Of a DNA stretch of 64,000 nucleotides, positions 17,245 through 25,115 are shown piece by piece. Position numbers and translations under genes: made by a program. How positions within the stretch are numbered: position 1 is the first letter of the stretch; each line of letters opens with the position of its first letter. Below the pieces are notes generated by a model. It did not search any database, was not told the origin of the DNA, and saw only the letters and a list, made by a program, of their open reading frames with translations. Source of the DNA: Paenibacillus sp. ACRRY. GTDB lineage: Bacteria > Bacillota > Bacilli > Paenibacillales > Paenibacillaceae. The stretch covers positions 310,001 to 374,000 of the forward strand of contig NZ_JAKRNM010000002.1 of the NCBI RefSeq assembly GCF_022346995.1, read 5' to 3'.

Positions 17245-17717
17245 TGTCGATTCACAATATAGTCTATGTCAGCATAAAAATTAAAGTTTATGCCTTTTAT
17301 CCAGTCCATAAGTCTATTTATTGAGATGATAGTATGGATGGCCAGGGATTCGGGGGCGGCGGGATGCTGTTGTTAAATAAACATGACCGCTGCTCTTTTC
17401 TTTTTCGTAGCCGAGACTTAAGTTAGGGGAGTGGAGTCTTCTGAATTGGAAGCATAGTTTATCCAAGAAATTCCGTAATGAACTTCTGATCTGTAATTGA
17501 ATTGTAAGGGATAAGCTCAAGGGAGGGGGGGAGCAGATTACACTAAAGAAATCCATTGGCGAGCCTTCGGATAACCAGTAATCATGCTCCAACAAAATTG
17601 TGCTGTAAGATATCATAGTATATGGTGCAGAGTTTGGGAATGTTACGGTAGATATGGCTGGAGATCTTATGCCTCATTGATTTTACAATCGCCGGGAATG
17701 GATGAATAATCAGTATA
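17245..17717. other. Long intergenic region between convergent genes
   Basis: This 473-bp stretch holds no convincing gene. An AT-rich hairpin GCATAAA / TTTATGC (17272-17293) followed by CTTTTAT may terminate the collagen-like gene. A 100-codon frame on the minus strand (17314-17616) has low-complexity, uncharacteristic composition and is not called. Nothing else is recognised. Confidence 0.4.
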
Positions 17718-18467
17718 TTAAACCTCTAGCGCCCGCAACTTGCGCTGTTGATAATCAAGAATGGCCTCGAATAGCAATTGCTCGTTAAAGTCCGGCCACA
17801 TGACATCCGTAAACCACAGCTCAGCATAGGCAACCTGCCATAATAAAAAGTTGCTCAGTCGCTTCTCCCCGCTTGTCCGAATTAATAGATCGGGTGCCGG
17901 ATTCTGCCCGGTATACAGAAACTTCTCGAGGTCCTGTTCAGTGATGTCCGGTATGCTTTTGTTTTCTTCAATACATAATTTAACCGCTTGAACAATATCG
18001 TTTTTCCCACCATAGTTCATTGCGAAGTATACAGCCATCCCGCTATTGCCCTGGGTCAGCTCAACTACTTTGCGCATGGCGTCCTGTGTATCATGGGGGA
18101 ACTTGGATATATCACCAATGAAATTGACCTTAATGCCATGTTGATTCAGTTCCTGAATGGTAGTATCTTGTACAAATTCGACGACCAGGCTAATGATATA
18201 ATCTACTTCCTCTTTTGGTCTTTTCCAATTTTCCGTAGAAAATGCATAAAGGGTGAGGGAGGAGATCCCGTTTCGATGGCACATGCTTATCGTTTCTCGC
18301 ATGGTCTGCATGCCCGCATAATGGCCGGCACTTCGCGGGAGCCCTCTTCTAGTGGCCCAGCGCCCATTTCCATCCATCATCATTGCAATATGTTTAGGGA
18401 GGTTACCGTTCCAGTCTATCGTTTTCCTGATATCATGATCTGCCTTATGTACACGGAGCCATTTCAA
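17718..18467 (-). CDS. uppS: Isoprenyl transferase (undecaprenyl diphosphate synthase family)
   Basis: The 249-residue protein shows the cis-prenyltransferase signatures HIAMMMDGNGRWATRRG (catalytic Asp32), RSAGHYAGM, LTLYAFSTENWKRP, DLLIRTSGEKRLSNFLLWQ and DVMWPDF. The enzyme adds isopentenyl units in cis to farnesyl diphosphate to make the lipid carrier for cell-wall synthesis. It starts at TTG with AGGAGG eight bases upstream. The housekeeping uppS of Bacillales usually sits next to cdsA and dxr; this one stands alone, so it is probably a second copy, perhaps used for sporulation or a special polyprenyl. That is inference. Confidence 0.9.
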   Translation of the reverse strand: MKWLRVHKADHDIRKTIDWNGNLPKHIAMMMDGNGRWATRRGLPRSAGHYAGMQTMRETISMCHRNGISSLTLYAFSTENWKRPKEEVDYIISLVVEFVQDTTIQELNQHGIKVNFIGDISKFPHDTQDAMRKVVELTQGNSGMAVYFAMNYGGKNDIVQAVKLCIEENKSIPDITEQDLEKFLYTGQNPAPDLLIRTSGEKRLSNFLLWQVAYAELWFTDVMWPDFNEQLLFEAILDYQQRKLRALEV

Positions 18468-18623
18468 AGTATTTTCCTCCTACATGGTCTGCTTGGAGAA
18501 CAGCTCGGTCTGGGCTAATGATGTAATCAATCTGTTGTTCACTGCAGTTTCCAGAATTTATAATTATTATATAGGATTGGATGGGAAGATCAAACGAAAA
18601 TCGTAAGAAAGGAACGTGCCTAT

Positions 18624-19265
18624 ATGTCCGCATGGACTGATCTGTTTGAGAATAGAACACATTCGCTCGTCATGTATTCACATCCTACAGATTATTCATC
18701 GCAGAGTTGGATCGGGGGGAATGCACCTGCTTATTTTGATGATGACGCCGCATTCACTTTTCTGCGTGAGCAAAATTATCTGTTTTATCTCAGTGTGACT
18801 CTTCCTGATATAGACTCTATGGAAGCTGTCTCGGGCCAGGAGATGATCTCTGTATTTGTACCAGCAGATTATGAGAGATATCTTGAGAACAATATATATC
18901 CAACCTGTGATATCCAGGTGTTTCAGCATCCTGTCTTCTCTGAAAGTACACTGGACACCTACACCAATCCTGCATTGCTTAAGCATGGATTAACAGCGGG
19001 GAAATGGATGAAGGATGAAGGTATAGCCGAGGAGCCATTCCTGGTTAAAATCGGCTGCGTGCCGAAACTCATTCAGCAAGAGGACAGTTACATAGCAGCT
19101 TTACATCAGGACGGATACGACTTTCTCATCCAGATTGACGAAGAGGGGTATACGGATGGGATGGTGGACGAGTATGTCTTTGGTTATGGGGCATTGTACT
19201 TGTTCGCCAAATTTGATGACGGGAAATGGATCGATCCCATTGCAGGTTTTTGGCAGTATTCGTAG
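18624..19265 (+). CDS. Uncharacterised protein, weak resemblance to DUF1963 (YwqG)
   Basis: The 213-residue acidic soluble protein starts at an ATG with GAAAGGA upstream. The C-terminal half (KIGCVPKLIQ, DGYDFLIQIDEEG, GALYLFAKFDDGKW) resembles the YwqG/DUF1963 pattern of a K-x-G-G-x-P segment, an LLQID strand and a final LYFF strand. The match is by eye and weak; the second Gly of the usual GG is Cys here. No signal peptide, membrane segment or catalytic motif is seen. It is divergent from the uppS copy. Function unknown. Confidence 0.7.
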   Translation: MSAWTDLFENRTHSLVMYSHPTDYSSQSWIGGNAPAYFDDDAAFTFLREQNYLFYLSVTLPDIDSMEAVSGQEMISVFVPADYERYLENNIYPTCDIQVFQHPVFSESTLDTYTNPALLKHGLTAGKWMKDEGIAEEPFLVKIGCVPKLIQQEDSYIAALHQDGYDFLIQIDEEGYTDGMVDEYVFGYGALYLFAKFDDGKWIDPIAGFWQYS

Positions 19266-19375
19266 TTTGGATGGCAAAGCAACATATCCCGTCCATATTG
19301 TGGATTATCATTCAGGAAGTAAACAGATCCATATTTATCTATTGGTTATCCCACAAAAGCCTGTCCATTTGCTGA

Positions 19376-19405
19376 TTGAAAGAGCTTTCATTTCATCCGT
19401 ATACT
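19376..19405 (+). promoter_or_regulatory. Sigma-A promoter of SDR gene
   Basis: TTGAAA (19376-19381) and TATACT (19400-19405), spacer 18 bp, 66 bp before the SDR start. Confidence 0.6.
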
Positions 19406-19471
19406 AGAGGTGTCAACGGGCTGGATGCCTTAATCAGGCGTTCATCTTCAAATAGGAAAGGATGATATGAA

Positions 19472-20242
19472 ATGGGCAGATTAACTGGAAAAGTTGCAAT
19501 TATAACCGGTGCCGCAAGTGGTATGGGATTGGCAGGAGCACAATTGTTTGCCAGAGAAGGCGCGAAGGTTGTCGCTACCGATGTGGCTGTTGGAGCCTTG
19601 GAGGAACAGGTTAAACAGATCGTAGCCAATGGTGGGGAAGCCATTGCCTTGAAGCTGGATGTATCGAGTCCGGAATCCTGGACCGCTGTTGTGGAAGAAA
19701 CAGTAGAGAAATACGGCAAAATAGATATTCTGGTCAACAATGCCGGAATTCACATCGCCAAGGGGATTTTGGAGGCAGAGCTGGACGATTGGGAGAAGGT
19801 CATGTCCATTAATGGTACAGGCGTATGGCTAGGTATGAAGGCGGTTATCCCTTACATGCAGCAGAATGGACAAGGCTCTATTGTTAATACATCGTCCATC
19901 GCTGCAATTATTGGAGGAATCGCAGACGCTCAGGGCGCAGCCTATAGTGCTTCCAAAGGCTCTGTTCGTTCACTGACCAAACATGGTGCACAGTGGTTTG
20001 CGAAAGACAACATACGGGTTAACTCTGTACATCCTGGTGCTGTATTTACCGGCATGGTCGAAAAAGCAGGCATCAAATCACAAGTGGAGATGGGTGAGAA
20101 TTACAAAAATCTCGCGCCTTTGCCTCCACATGCCGGAGAATCCATGGATATCGCTTATGCCTATCTGTTCCTGGCTTCAGATGAATCGAAATTTATTACA
20201 GGCATTGAGTTACCCGTGGATGGCGGATGGATTAGTAACTAG
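19472..20242 (+). CDS. Short-chain dehydrogenase/reductase (classical SDR)
   Basis: The 256-residue protein has the cofactor motif TGAASGMG (residues 12-19), the structural NNAG, the catalytic Ser in NTSSIAA, and YSASK (Tyr-x-x-x-Lys). It ends in the usual VDGGW. Asp after the second beta strand (VVATDVA) suggests NAD(H). Substrate cannot be predicted; relatives include 3-alpha-hydroxysteroid and cyclohexanol-type dehydrogenases. It has its own promoter and a strong terminator, and faces a convergent TetR gene that may or may not be related. Confidence 0.9.
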   Translation: MGRLTGKVAIITGAASGMGLAGAQLFAREGAKVVATDVAVGALEEQVKQIVANGGEAIALKLDVSSPESWTAVVEETVEKYGKIDILVNNAGIHIAKGILEAELDDWEKVMSINGTGVWLGMKAVIPYMQQNGQGSIVNTSSIAAIIGGIADAQGAAYSASKGSVRSLTKHGAQWFAKDNIRVNSVHPGAVFTGMVEKAGIKSQVEMGENYKNLAPLPPHAGESMDIAYAYLFLASDESKFITGIELPVDGGWISN

Positions 20243-20270
20243 ACAATATGAAAATACGGCAGTTATTCGG

Positions 20271-20310
20271 AGGTACCAGTCTCATGAGGAATGAGGCTGG
20301 TACCTCTTTT
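20271..20310. terminator. Terminator after SDR gene
   Basis: Hairpin AGGTACCAG / CTGGTACCT with inner CTCAT / ATGAG, then CTTTTAT. It overlaps the last codons of the convergent TetR gene. Confidence 0.8.
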
Positions 20311-20953
20311 ATATGGACAAGCCTGGTTTATGACCATGGGAAGGTGCCAGATTCGAGCGATAAACCTCATTCGAGCGATTCATACGAGTAAATTCCAATA
20401 ACTGCTCGGCCATATAAGTGGAGCTGTATTTGAAGTTGCTCTGTACCCAGCCCGTAATAAGACCCAGAACGGCATTAGCCTGATAGCAGGCAAGGAGTTC
20501 CTTATCGATTCTGGGATCCGGAGATATATCTGTTACGTCCTGCAAGTACAGGGTAATGAGCGTTTCATAGAGTGTGTCCCTGAATTCTCTAGGCATATGG
20601 GAATGAACGAGCAAGGTATAAAAGCTGGAATTAAGAAGCACATGGTCGAAGATTTTGATAGCCGAAGCGTTTAAATCCTTGATTTCAAAATCATGGTAAT
20701 GTTTATAAGGAGCTCTGTAGGCAGATATCAGATCATCAATCACATCGGTCAAAATTTCACGTAGCAAGTCTTCTTTGTATACATAATGTTTGTAAAAGGT
20801 ACTGCGATTTAATTCGGCCGATTTGACGATATCGGTGATGGTAATGCCCTCCAGTGGTTTGCGTGACATCCATTCTAGCAAGGAAGCCTTCAGTGCCTGT
20901 TTGGATTTATAAATTCTACGATCTATATCTGATTCGGACGCAGATTTATGCAT
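20309..20953 (-). CDS. TetR/AcrR family transcriptional regulator
   Basis: The 214-residue protein has a TetR DNA-binding domain (LEGITITDIVKSAELNRS then TFYKHYVYKEDLLREIL, about residues 35-70) and a C-terminal helical domain (ITGWVQSNFKYSSTYMAEQLLEF) of the type with TetR_C_33-like ends. The ATG at 20953 is seven bases from GGAGGG. An ATG six bases upstream is too close to it. It is divergent from the cueP-like gene and convergent with the SDR gene. Its target is not evident. Confidence 0.85.
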   Translation of the reverse strand: MHKSASESDIDRRIYKSKQALKASLLEWMSRKPLEGITITDIVKSAELNRSTFYKHYVYKEDLLREILTDVIDDLISAYRAPYKHYHDFEIKDLNASAIKIFDHVLLNSSFYTLLVHSHMPREFRDTLYETLITLYLQDVTDISPDPRIDKELLACYQANAVLGLITGWVQSNFKYSSTYMAEQLLEFTRMNRSNEVYRSNLAPSHGHKPGLSI

Positions 20954-21080
20954 ATACATACCCTCCTTTGCTTATCAATAATACATCTAATATGTTGCTG
21001 ATTTTTTGACCCACAAGACAATTATGTGAAAATCTGGTGAATTTGATGGTGTATATAGCCCATAGCATGGCATCCTCCAT

Positions 21081-21086
21081 TATAAT
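21081..21086 (+). promoter_or_regulatory. -10 element of cueP-like gene
   Basis: A perfect TATAAT lies 31 bp before the chosen start codon. No good -35 is present at 16-18 bp, which would suit an activator-dependent promoter, but no clear MerR-type dyad is seen. Confidence 0.4.
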
Positions 21087-21117
21087 AAACCAAAACGGAT
21101 GGGGAGATGAACTCCAG

Positions 21118-21660
21118 TTGAGAAAAGGAATACTTATTGCAGCCTTATTCATTACAGTCGTTGGCTTAGGAATATATCTGATCGCTGATAATATGCTAAA
21201 AAAAGAAGCAGGCCCTCCTGAATCAACCAATGTTAAGGAATTGGTATACGATATCAGTACGGGTAAAGTTGAAACAAAATCGGCTTCCATTAATGCTACC
21301 CAGTTGGTCGTTACTGGCAAGGATGATCAAACGAAAACCTATAATCTGCCTGAAGAGGAGTTTTTCCTTTCGATAGCGCCGTACATCGAGCAGACTCACC
21401 CATGTGCCATTCATAGCCTGACGGGTTGTCAGGGGGAACTGAAGAACAAAGAGTTCCTGGTCACGATTCATGATTCTGAAGGTAATACGTTTATGAAAGA
21501 AGAGCCGATGAAAACCGGAAAGAACGGGTTCATGGACCTATGGGTACCGAGGAACAGAACATACTTGATCCGTATTGTACATGACGGAAAGGTCGCGGAA
21601 TCCCAGCTTTCCACATATGATCAGGATGATACGTGCATTACCACGATGGAACTGAAATAG
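21118..21660 (+). CDS. cueP: CueP-family copper-binding protein, membrane-anchored
   Basis: The 180-residue protein has an N-terminal hydrophobic anchor (residues 5-23) and an extracytoplasmic CueP domain. The copper-ligand motif CAIHSLTGC gives Cys96 and Cys104, and a third Cys is near the end in DDTCITTMELK (Cys173). FMDLWVPRNRTY is also family-typical. In Salmonella, periplasmic CueP binds Cu(I) and supplies superoxide dismutase. A Gram-positive version would work on the outer face of the membrane. The TTG at 21118 is ten bases after GGGGAGA and gives nearly the length of the Salmonella protein. Upstream ATG codons precede the -10 element or lack an RBS. No copper exporter or sensor is adjacent. 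Confidence 0.88.
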   Translation: MRKGILIAALFITVVGLGIYLIADNMLKKEAGPPESTNVKELVYDISTGKVETKSASINATQLVVTGKDDQTKTYNLPEEEFFLSIAPYIEQTHPCAIHSLTGCQGELKNKEFLVTIHDSEGNTFMKEEPMKTGKNGFMDLWVPRNRTYLIRIVHDGKVAESQLSTYDQDDTCITTMELK

Positions 21661-21765
21661 CCTTTGCATTCCTTTTAGAATTGGGGCGCGATTATACAGG
21701 GATGGAAGGCACGTACGGTAGATGAATAATACTGTAAATCTGGCATGTCGCGATGCTGGGCGAGA

Positions 21766-21797
21766 AGAGTCCATGGATAACCATGGGCTCTTTTTCT
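21766..21797 (+). terminator. Terminator after cueP
   Basis: Hairpin AGAGTCCATGG-ATAA-CCATGGGCTCT followed by a T-rich run. Confidence 0.85.
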
Positions 21798-21857
21798 TTT
21801 TATCCCCATAATGGGCACAATAGCAGAATCTGTAGCGAGCGCTTAATCGCTTTTTCA

Positions 21858-21886
21858 TTGACAAAATGTGATTTCTGTCGCATAAT
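21858..21886 (+). promoter_or_regulatory. Consensus sigma-A promoter of siderophore uptake operon
   Basis: TTGACA (21858-21863), 17-bp spacer, CATAAT (21881-21886). It is followed immediately by a Fur box. Confidence 0.8.
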
Positions 21887-21895
21887 CCAAAATGT

Positions 21896-21914
21896 GATAA
21901 TGATAATTATTATC
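21896..21914 (+). promoter_or_regulatory. Fur box
   Basis: GATAATGATAATTATTATC matches the classical 19-bp Fur box in 18 positions. It covers the expected transcription start, so Fur-Fe2+ would block the operon when iron is sufficient. Confidence 0.88.
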
Positions 21915-21949
21915 AGATTAATACATACAAACAGGGGAGATTACAGTAC

Positions 21950-22966
21950 ATGAAAAAAAGCTTGAACGGACTACTATTATTGTTGGTTTTTGCTCTTACA
22001 TTAGCAGGTTGCGGTTCTGCAGGCACTAGCTCGAACGGATCATCTGCGGATTCAGGTGAAGGTAATGCTTCTGACAACACGCAGACGGAAGCGGCTTCCG
22101 GCCCTGTTACCGTTAAACATAAACGCGGAGAACTTACGCTGGACAAGCCGGCAGAACGCGTGGTTACACTGGAATGGACATATACGGAAGATGTGGTTGC
22201 ACTGGGCGTTCAGCCAGTAGGTAACGCGGACAACGCCAACTACAAAGTCTATGTTACATCCGAAGCAGCCCTGGATGACAGCGTAACAGATATTGGCACA
22301 CGTAGTGAGCCGAATCTGGAAGCTATTGCTGCATTGAAACCAGACCTCATCATTGCCAATGCAGATAATAATACTGCAGTCTACGACCAGCTTAATGCAA
22401 TCGCACCAACGATGGAATTCGACCCTTATGATGGTGATGGTTATAACTATGATAAAATGACAGATATCTTCAATAACATTGCCCTTGCTCTTGGCAAAGA
22501 GGACAAAGCGAAACAAGTACTGGATGAACTTGATCAACATTATGTAGAAGCCAAAGAAAAACTGGCTGCTGCAGGCAAAGAAGATTTCCACTTTGCTCTG
22601 ACACAAGCATTCACGTATCAAAATGCAGCTAGTCTGCGTATGTTTACGGATAACTCGGTCGTTATTGGCACACTGGACAAAATCGGTTTGGTTAACGACT
22701 GGCAGCCGGAAAAAGTAGAGGGATATGGTTTCTCCACCGTGGGAATTGAATCCTTATCTGATGTACAGGACAGTAACTTCATTTATATTACACAGCCAGA
22801 CGATGACGTTTTTGGTACAGCAATGAAAGATAACTCGGTTTGGAACGGACTGAATTTCGTGAAGGAAAACCGCCTATATCAACTGGATAGCACAACATGG
22901 ACATTTGGTGGACCAATCTCCTCCAAAGTATTGGTTGACGGGGTTGTTGAGGCGATTACCAAATGA
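21950..22966 (+). CDS. Iron-siderophore ABC transporter substrate-binding lipoprotein
   Basis: The 338-residue protein has a lipoprotein signal with lipobox L-A-G-C, a Ser/Gly/Asn-rich linker, and a FecB/FhuD-type binding domain (PAERVVTLEWTYTEDVVALGVQPVG, NLEAIAALKPDLIIAN, FGGPISSKVLVDGV). It captures a ferric siderophore outside the cell and hands it to the permease. Its stop overlaps the permease start by 4 bp (ATGA). The Fur box upstream shows iron regulation. Which siderophore is bound cannot be told; citrate- or hydroxamate-type relatives look similar. Confidence 0.92.
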   Translation: MKKSLNGLLLLLVFALTLAGCGSAGTSSNGSSADSGEGNASDNTQTEAASGPVTVKHKRGELTLDKPAERVVTLEWTYTEDVVALGVQPVGNADNANYKVYVTSEAALDDSVTDIGTRSEPNLEAIAALKPDLIIANADNNTAVYDQLNAIAPTMEFDPYDGDGYNYDKMTDIFNNIALALGKEDKAKQVLDELDQHYVEAKEKLAAAGKEDFHFALTQAFTYQNAASLRMFTDNSVVIGTLDKIGLVNDWQPEKVEGYGFSTVGIESLSDVQDSNFIYITQPDDDVFGTAMKDNSVWNGLNFVKENRLYQLDSTTWTFGGPISSKVLVDGVVEAITK

Positions 22967-25014
22967 GTTCAGTTCAGGGAACTAGGCCAGCTGTGAACTG
23001 GCGCACAATAAGCATATATGGGGGCGGTCTAACCGCTCTCATCGTGCTTTTTTTTGTAAGTCTCTGTTATGGAGAGGCTTCCATTCCATTGAATACGGTC
23101 TGGGATGCTCTCACAGGCAGACAGAACACACTGGAGCACAATATGATCTGGGATTTGCGTATGCCGCGTACGGTTATCGGTATTATCGCAGGAGGTGCGC
23201 TAGCTGTGGCCGGAGCACTGCTGCAGACGATCACCCGTAATCCGCTGGCAGCGTCAGACACGCTGGGCATTAATGCAGGAGCCTACTTTATCGTTGTGCT
23301 GGGAGCGATTCTCTTTCCGGGTGTGCTTAGTCAGTCGCCTTTTCTGTTCGCAGCTCTTGGCGGTCTGGTTGCGGCATTTGCAGCTTATTTCATGGGCGGG
23401 GGACGACGATCAAGCCCGGTTCGACTTGCGTTGTCCGGTATGATCGTGTCGATGGTGCTTGGTTCATTCACAAGCGCACTGCATATTTTCTTCTCTATGG
23501 AAACGCAGGGACTATTCCTGTGGGGTTCAGGAACACTCGTCCAGAATGACTGGAGCGGTGTCGCTTATGCTTGGCCTTGGGTCGTTGGCATAACCATTTT
23601 GGCGCTAGTATTGTCCAGACAATGGGATATGCTGGAGCTGGATGAATCAACGGCGTCCTCATTGGGTCAAAGGGTTGGACTCGCTCGTGCCGGTGGATTG
23701 ATTATCGCGGTTTTGCTGGCTGCAGTGATTGTCAGTGTCATCGGTCCGATTGGTTTCGTGGGCCTGGTAGCACCCCACCTGGTCCGATTGAGTGGAGTGC
23801 GTTCCAACCGGTTACTGCTGCCTGGTGTTTTTATATGGGGAGCGGCTCTCCTAGTTGGCGCAGACGTGCTCGCCAAGATGGTACATAACTCCAGCATGGA
23901 GCTGCCGACAGGGGCTGTAATGGCGATTATTGGTGCGCCGTGGCTGATCTGGTTGGTACTTACACGCATGAAAGCAGCGAACGGTTCCGGGATGTCCTCT
24001 TCAATGAGCACAGGTGCACCTTCACGTCGCTTCGCGTTCGGCCCGATGGCCGTATTGTTCTCGGTCGTAACTATAGCGCTTATATTGCTTAGTACCATGT
24101 TTGGCGGTCTGCGAATTCCGCTGGCTGATCTGCTGCCGAGTTTATTCCAATCGGATGGACTGTTCTCGGCGGTGATTCAGCTTCGAATTCCGCGTACGCT
24201 TGTTGCTGCAGGTGCTGGAGCTGCACTGGCGATCAGTGGTGTGCTTATTCAGATGGCCGTGCGTAATCCGCTGGCGGATGCTTCCATCGTCGGTGTGTCC
24301 TCCGGGGCGGGGCTCGGAGCCATGATGGTCATCATTTTATGGCCAGGTCTTCCGATGTACCTGCTACCTATCGCGGCCATCATCGGTGCCGCCGTTGCGG
24401 CAGTGGTTGTATTCTCCCTTTCATGGAAGAAAGGACTGAATCCGTCTGCGGTTGTGCTGCTGGGGATCGCCATGTCGGCCATTGCTGGAGCAGGGATTCA
24501 GATTCTGATTGTTCGTGGCGCCGTATACGGCAGCAGCGGATATATTTGGCTGACAGGCAGTACCTATGCCCGTACATGGGATCAGGTGAAGGTTATCGGT
24601 TTATTTTTGGTTATTCTGGTTCCGCTGGCCTGGTGGCTCGCCCGTCGATTCGAACTGTTGGTATTTGACGACAACAGTGCATCAGGACTTGGACTGAACG
24701 TACGCCGAACAAGATTGCTGGCCATGACGACGGGGGTACTGCTGGCAGCAGGTGCTGTCGCTTGTGTAGGAACCGTCGGGTTCATCGGTCTGATTGCCCC
24801 GCATATGGTACGGCTGCTGACAGGGCATAAGTTAAGACGGTCCATGTTTTTATCCGCACTCGCAGGTGCAGTGATGCTGGTGCTCGCAGATACGATTGGC
24901 AGAACGGTCATGGCGCCGACAGAGATTCCATCCGGAATCCTTATTGCCCTGATTGGAACACCGTATTTCCTATATCTGATGTACCGTTCCAACTGGCACA
25001 GACCAATGAAATAA
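22963..25014 (+). CDS. Fused double FecCD-type iron-siderophore permease (FhuB-like)
   Basis: The 683-residue membrane protein consists of two FecCD permease domains in tandem (about residues 1-340 and 350-683). Both halves carry the same landmarks: LRMPRTVIGIIAGGALAVAG with TRNPLA, and LRIPRTLVAAGAGAALAISG with VRNPLA; also GPIGFVGLVAPHLVR and GTVGFIGLIAPHMVR. In most Gram-positive systems these are two separate genes; E. coli FhuB has this fused form. No ATPase gene follows, so a shared ATPase encoded elsewhere (such as a YusV/FhuC homologue) is expected. It is translationally coupled to the binding protein. Confidence 0.92.
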   Translation: MSSVQGTRPAVNWRTISIYGGGLTALIVLFFVSLCYGEASIPLNTVWDALTGRQNTLEHNMIWDLRMPRTVIGIIAGGALAVAGALLQTITRNPLAASDTLGINAGAYFIVVLGAILFPGVLSQSPFLFAALGGLVAAFAAYFMGGGRRSSPVRLALSGMIVSMVLGSFTSALHIFFSMETQGLFLWGSGTLVQNDWSGVAYAWPWVVGITILALVLSRQWDMLELDESTASSLGQRVGLARAGGLIIAVLLAAVIVSVIGPIGFVGLVAPHLVRLSGVRSNRLLLPGVFIWGAALLVGADVLAKMVHNSSMELPTGAVMAIIGAPWLIWLVLTRMKAANGSGMSSSMSTGAPSRRFAFGPMAVLFSVVTIALILLSTMFGGLRIPLADLLPSLFQSDGLFSAVIQLRIPRTLVAAGAGAALAISGVLIQMAVRNPLADASIVGVSSGAGLGAMMVIILWPGLPMYLLPIAAIIGAAVAAVVVFSLSWKKGLNPSAVVLLGIAMSAIAGAGIQILIVRGAVYGSSGYIWLTGSTYARTWDQVKVIGLFLVILVPLAWWLARRFELLVFDDNSASGLGLNVRRTRLLAMTTGVLLAAGAVACVGTVGFIGLIAPHMVRLLTGHKLRRSMFLSALAGAVMLVLADTIGRTVMAPTEIPSGILIALIGTPYFLYLMYRSNWHRPMK

Positions 25015-25051
25015 AAGCACATATCCAAACGCGAAATAGGATTGGAACGTT

Positions 25052-25083
25052 CAAAAGCCCGCTCACGCAGCGGGCTTTTGTTG
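25052..25083. terminator. Bidirectional terminator
   Basis: Hairpin CAAAAGCCCGCT / AGCGGGCTTTTG between the convergent permease and chemoreceptor genes. Confidence 0.85.
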
Positions 25084-25115
25084 TTTATTTATTGTTCACT
25101 ACGATCATGCGAACA

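Noticed and set aside
17314..17616. 100-codon minus-strand frame in the intergenic region
   Set aside because: Ser/Pro/Leu-rich sequence without domain or convincing RBS; treated as noncoding.
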